This document shows positions 59,924-64,000 of a stretch of DNA of 64,000 nucleotides, one piece after another. Within the stretch, counting starts at the first letter, position 1, and every line of letters starts with the position of its first letter. The stretch is from Pterois miles. Lineage: Eukaryota > Chordata > Actinopteri > Perciformes > Scorpaenidae. The notes beneath the pieces are model-generated. The model searched no databases and was not told where the DNA came from. It saw only the letters and a program-made list of their open reading frames with translations. The translations under genes and the position numbers were made by a program. The DNA is taken from positions 1,592,501 to 1,656,500 of the forward strand of contig CAMQGK010000242.1 of the NCBI GenBank assembly GCA_947000775.1, written 5' to 3'.

Positions 59924-60438
59924 CCAGCCCTCCGTCCGTCATCACGCTCTTTTACATGAACGTTATTTGCCTTCACGGCTCACCTCAACACCCTGCTGTG
60001 ATTCGCTGACCAGCGTCACTGCTCCTCTCCAGTGTGATGGTGTTTCTATGTGCAGTAGCACATTTCATTCACACTTCACACTGATTGACATGATTATACA
60101 TGAATAATAATATTTACAGTAAAACGGAAATTCAGAATAAAACACTGAAATGCAAATCAAAACAATAGAAACAATATAATTAATTTTGGAGGCAGTAATA
60201 TTAATTAAACACACCACATTCTGCTAATGTTACTACTAATTACTAATTACGTACTACTGCTGGAGTAGAATTCCTACTGCCATTAATATTACTACTAATA
60301 GTATTTCATGGTAGATAAGTACAAGTACTGCTGGTTCTATCTGTTCCTAATATTGCTGCTGCCTCTGCTGTGAGGATTTGCTACTACTGTCAGTACTACA
60401 GTAATTATTACTGTAAATTGATTTGTGTGTATTTGCAG

Positions 60439-60528
60439 CAGCTGTTTGACCCACATCAGTCTAAAAGAATGGTCCGTCAGCTGCTGGTCAGAGACCTGGC
60501 CCGGTTTGACCAGAAGGTCCGGTCCTGA
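60439..60528 (+). CDS. Terminal coding exon of an unidentified gene
   Basis: The acceptor TTGTGTGTATTTGCAG ends at 60438. The exon reads QLFDPHQSKRMVRQLLV and ends ARFDQKVRS with TGA at 60526-60528. The residue pattern (charged amphipathic helix, RQLLVRDLARF) looks like genuine protein. The acceptor is GCAGCAG, a NAGNAG tandem site, so the first glutamine may be alternatively included. A second frame over the same DNA stays open to 60670 but has a cysteine- and tryptophan-rich, unconvincing composition. Incoming phase 0 fits the candidate exon at 40684-40743. Product not recognised. Confidence 0.5.
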   Translation, partial: QLFDPHQSKRMVRQLLVRDLARFDQKVRS

Positions 60529-60785
60529 CCACAGTTACCGGCTGAGGTGGCCTCTCGCTCCGGATCATTTAGAGCTCGTGTTCATGCCTGTGTGGTCAAC
60601 CGGCGTCCGTCAGCTCCTGGCCAGCAGACTGCCAGCCGGTCAAGTCCTCTCGATGCCGTTAACGGGCTGATTATGTAAACTCAACATGCTTAAATTTGAC
60701 TGCTTTTATGACAAACAGCATGCAGAAGGCTTTCTAACAAAGGTTGAACCTTCATACTGGGAAATAAAACTGTAACAAGCCTGTA
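60529..60785 (+). other. 3' UTR of the second gene
   Basis: Runs from the TGA to just past AATAAA at 60763. No repeat inside. Confidence 0.42.
60763..60768 (+). terminator. Poly(A) signal AATAAA, second gene
   Basis: Canonical hexamer 235 bp after the stop codon. Confidence 0.45.
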
Positions 60786-61612
60786 ATTTTCTAATCACTT
60801 CCAACACTGCTGGACCCAACTATGTTATTTGGTAATAATTACAAGAAACATGTCGACAAAGGTCTGACAGTCATTTGAGTTTAGTTTTCCTGAGCGGCCA
60901 AAGCTTCCTGATTTGAATAGAAATGAAAGTACTGAGTAAATAAAATATGTAAGACCTCTCATCTACACACCAGCAGTCAACTTTAGACTTCAGCGTCTCT
61001 TCAGCAGAGATATGTGCATGAAGGAGGAGTTCAGTGGCCCGGTAGGAGCAGCGCAGTGATACTTCATGTTGTACAGTGAATCGAGTAAAATATGAACCAC
61101 CTGGCTCATCTCCTCTGTCAGAAATGTCACTTTCCTCTCTGCAGTTTGATGCATTTCCTGATGTTCCACGCGTCGTCAGCATGGCATTTAGAGCAGATGA
61201 GCGTGACCTTTGAACGTTAACATTAAGAGAAAAGGCTCATTTGAATCTTGCAGACAGCTGTAAATAGTGTAGCAGGTACATCACCCTGTTCCTGCCAGAC
61301 TCAAAGCATGCAGCAGCTCTGCAGGAGGACGGACGGGAGCAGGAGAGGCGGCCATGACGGCGTCAGGAGCTGCACACAAGCTGTTTGCTTTGTGGACTTG
61401 GTCATGTGCTCGCAGCTGGTGACGTCTCTGAACTTTTATCTGTGCACATAATGGCTGAACATTTCACAGAAGTAGCTGCTATTCTTGATATACAGTATTA
61501 TCGGCCTCCATATCATAATATATAGTTTTATTTCTGTTTCTTCCAAAATAGTCATTTGGCTTTGTTGGCAATTAAACAAGCCAACTTCTCAGAAATGTAG
61601 TTAGACAACAAT
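60786..61612. other. Gene-free stretch
   Basis: Nothing recognised; a 103-codon minus frame at 60871-61182 has no motif or splice support. Confidence 0.4.
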
Positions 61613-61620
61613 ATCTAAAC
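61613..61620 (+). repeat. Left 8-bp target-site duplication
   Basis: ATCTAAAC, repeated exactly at 62328-62335. Confidence 0.85.
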
Positions 61621-62327
61621 TAGGGCTGTCAGTTACTTCAGATATTTAATTCCATGTTTGTCCATATTTAATCCCGATTAATTGCACATTTTTTGTCTGT
61701 TCTATATGTCCCTTAAAGGGAGATTTATCAAGTACGTAATCCTCTTATCAACATGTTAGTGGACAAACATGCTGCTTTATGTAAATGTATGTATATATTT
61801 ATTATAGTAAATCAATACCAACACTAATCAATAACAGATATTGTCCAGAAACCCTCCCAGGTTCTGACTTTAGCATCAACAATCTGCTCCAATCAGAACA
61901 AACTGCAGCCCAACAGCCAACAACAGCTGTCAGTGTGTCAGAGTGCTGACTTGACTAGGACTTGATCCAGACTGACTGGGACTATCATAAAGTGGGCATG
62001 TCTGTAAAGGAGAGACTGGTGGGGACCCAGAGAACCCATTTACATCCACACATCTGGAGGTCAGAGGTCAACGGACCCCTCTGAAGATGGACATGAGAGT
62101 TTGGAGTGTTATTTAACCTCCTTCACTACCAGCTAGTCTGACCTGGTTGGTACTGATGGATCCATCAGGTTTAATAGTTTAATATGAGACCAGGATCTTC
62201 GCTCTAGATTTAAAACAGAGCTTCTACAACCTCTGAAAGACTGACTGGGTTAATGCGTTAAAGGACTTTGCGGCGTTAAAATAATTTGGCATTAATGCTT
62301 TGTGATGGCGTTAACCCTGACAGCTCT
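61621..62327 (+). mobile_element. Complete hAT-type MITE, 707 bp
   Basis: Starts TAGGGCTGTCAG and ends CTGACAGCTCT, inverted copies of each other. Flanked by a perfect 8-bp duplication, the length diagnostic of hAT transposition. No transposase frame. Shares the interior with the truncated copy at 17533-18066 and the fragment at 35509-35595. The hAT transposase relic at 21260-22030 is not obviously its source, since the relic's own ends were not found. Confidence 0.88.
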
Positions 62328-62335
62328 ATCTAAAC
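62328..62335 (+). repeat. Right 8-bp target-site duplication
   Basis: Exact copy of ATCTAAAC at 61613-61620. Confidence 0.85.
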
Positions 62336-63019
62336 CATCACAATCAGCAATGCAATGATCAGTTCCCAGTCAAAACTGATCAGAAATAAACCAGCTCTGT
62401 GGAGAGTACTCTGAGTGAGAATAGTTTACACCCAGTAACAGTAGTCGTCATATTAAGAGTACCGGTACATGCAGTTGTGGACGAAGGAGTCATCCTGGAG
62501 ATTGGGGGTTGAGTCCTGAGAGAAGCCTACCTTTTACTATTACTGTTTATTTTCAGTTTGTTTAGGCAACAAAACTACTTGGTTAGGTTTAGGAAAAATA
62601 TAGTACATATACACTTACTGGGTCAGGTCTAAATAGCATTGTTGCCTGAGGACCATTGGGTGCTAATAGCGTTTGTCTAAATCATTTCACCGTTTGTTCA
62701 ATAAAATGACAGAAAATAGTGTAAAATGTCCAAAGTGACGTCGTTAAACTGCATCTTTGTTCAGAACCAACGAAAGAAAACCACCAAATATTCACATCTG
62801 GAGCCAGAACGGAAGCTAAATCCAATCATGCTGAAAAAAACATCCATCATCAGATTAATTTCAGACTGAATAACTAATCGATTAATTAATCATTAATTAA
62901 TCACCAGAGATGAGAAACCTCCACGACTGCTGCATCACTGAACAGCTACAGAATAAGAGAGACATGGTGTTGAGGTTCAGCTGAGAGGAGTGTGTGGCCT
63001 TTAAATGGTTTCACAGATG

Positions 63020-63020
<1 letters not shown>

Positions 63021-63055
<35 letters not shown>
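63021..63055. repeat. (CA)n microsatellite
   Basis: Uninterrupted CA run. Confidence 0.95.
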
Positions 63056-63057
<2 letters not shown>

Positions 63058-63536
63058 TTAAATGTCAGCAGCAGTATAATACCGTTGCCTCCCGTCACAC
63101 CTCTCCCTGAATAGTAAAGCATGAAACCCACAAACCTTTTCTCAGTTTTGTTTTTCAGAAGTTGACAAGAAAAAGCCTGTTTTGAGCCGAGATACATATT
63201 CATATTCCTGGAACACTCACATCACCTGTTTATTTATCAGAAACAGTCGGTTCATGAAGGATTCCCCCGTCTGTTCCTGTAGTCACGCGGTGCCGAGCGA
63301 GGAAACCATCCGCCGATCTGAGGCAGAGAGATCACAGCTGGCCTCTTATCTCGTCTGAAGCTGTGTCATGGTTAAAGCAGAACTCCGACTCGCAGACCTG
63401 AAACGGACTTTCCCATTTTTACCACATTCATCAATATCATCAATACCATCACATTCATCCCTTCAGTTTAATGCTCACGTCTTACCTGCTTGAATGCAGC
63501 TCTGAAACGTGTTTTCAGTATTTCAAGTCAACTGCA

Positions 63537-63538
<2 letters not shown>

Positions 63539-63582
<44 letters not shown>
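63539..63582. repeat. (GT)n microsatellite
   Basis: Uninterrupted GT run. Confidence 0.97.
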
Positions 63583-63584
<2 letters not shown>

Positions 63585-64000
63585 CAGTACATGTATATGC
63601 TATACTTTCAATAACAATACAGAAAGAAGTTTATGTAAAACGAGCAATTTGGATGAATTTTGATCAGATTATTTTCTGTGGATGTTGCATCACAGATGAG
63701 TTTTTCTGTTATTTACAGGAAAGAGCTGAAGCAGTGACTCAGGTGGCGTCTACAACCTGAGAAAGACTAGAGATTGTTTTCAGGATTTTTACAGTCGTGA
63801 CTCCCCAGTGACTTGGGGAAGTTAGTCCCATTGCCGTCACAGCTCTCCAGTGAAGCAGTGTTTCGTCTTTGCTGGCTCACTTGTTTAAAATGTGTGCTCA
63901 GATGATTGGCTTATTGTAGATGTCTGGAGTCTCACCACAGACCCACCACTGTTTTGGTTTTCATGTTTTCATTTCCAGTGAAGGATGGATTGAGGAAAGT

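Larger units (their letters stand above)
62336..64000. other. Gene-free end of window with repeat traces
   Basis: TTTAGGCAACAAAACTACTT at 62560-62579 followed by GGTTAGGTTTAGG is a common fish dispersed repeat, related in style to 46745-46800. (CA)n at 63021-63055 and (GT)n at 63539-63582. No supported exon; see the rejected list for a noncoding splice-like pair near 63490-63535. Confidence 0.4.

Noticed and set aside
60425..60670. 81-codon frame overlapping the terminal exon
   Set aside because: Its start lies in the acceptor region and its composition is unconvincing; the QLFDPHQSKR frame fits the splice site and looks more protein-like.
63490..63535. Minus-strand exon-like segment with TTGCAG acceptor and CAG|GTAAG donor
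   Set aside because: All three frames contain stops within 46 bp, and the acceptor is just the edge of a GT microsatellite. A noncoding exon cannot be excluded but is not supported.

Overview
This is vertebrate, almost certainly teleost fish (percomorph-like), nuclear DNA. The evidence is a set of repeat families familiar from fish genomes: a tRNA-headed SINE with a (GGAT)n tail, L2/Rex1-like LINE reverse-transcriptase debris, a Tc1-type transposase relic, a hAT transposase relic of the GTF2IRD2/ZBED kind, TTAA-flanked and hAT-type non-autonomous elements, and very many long (GT)n tracts. Nothing points to a prokaryote, plasmid, phage or virus. Nearly all long open frames are artefacts of tandem repeats whose unit lacks stop codons.

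Genes are sparse and appear only as exons. At 3228-3359 and 4066-4208 (+) two exons join in phase across a 706-bp intron, end in a stop codon and are followed by AATAAA at 4587: the 3' end of a gene I cannot name. At 60439-60528 (+) a short terminal coding exon follows a TTTGCAGCAG acceptor and is followed by AATAAA at 60763: the 3' end of a second gene. A 60-bp open exon with good splice sites at 40684-40743 (+) is phase-compatible with that last exon and may belong to the same transcript, in which case about 20 kb of repeat-rich DNA is its intron. GC/CpG-rich blocks at 15.3-15.8 kb and 53.8-54.1 kb are possible promoters.

Layout: 0-2.6 kb LINE debris, a SINE tail grown into a 1.2-kb GGAT array, and a TIR element. 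3.2-4.6 kb, the first gene's 3' end. 5-9 kb, unique DNA with MITE relics. 9.2-10.6 kb, a 14-bp minisatellite. 11-18 kb, MITEs, a CpG-rich block and the first TTAA element. 20.4-22.0 kb, back-to-back Tc1 and hAT transposase relics. 24.7-33.0 kb, two more TTAA elements enclosing a pure polypyrimidine block (27.2-28.0) and a 2.2-kb TACGTA minisatellite (28.5-30.7). 34-43 kb, small arrays, LINE debris, a complete 700-bp MITE, facing CA/GT arrays, and a field rich in AGTATACT. 45.3-46.0 kb, a 45-bp minisatellite, then a SINE with an intact target-site duplication. 49.9-51.1 kb, three unrelated minisatellites in a row. 57.2-59.7 kb, 19-bp and 20-bp arrays. 61.6-62.3 kb, a complete hAT-type MITE.

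The most unusual property is the density and diversity of tandem arrays: at least a dozen unrelated minisatellite families plus more than a dozen dinucleotide tracts in 64 kb, several showing internal higher-order duplication. I see no convincing new gene system. The most rewarding leads are the unnamed gene ends, the arrays that grew from transposon ends, and the higher-order structure of the larger arrays.
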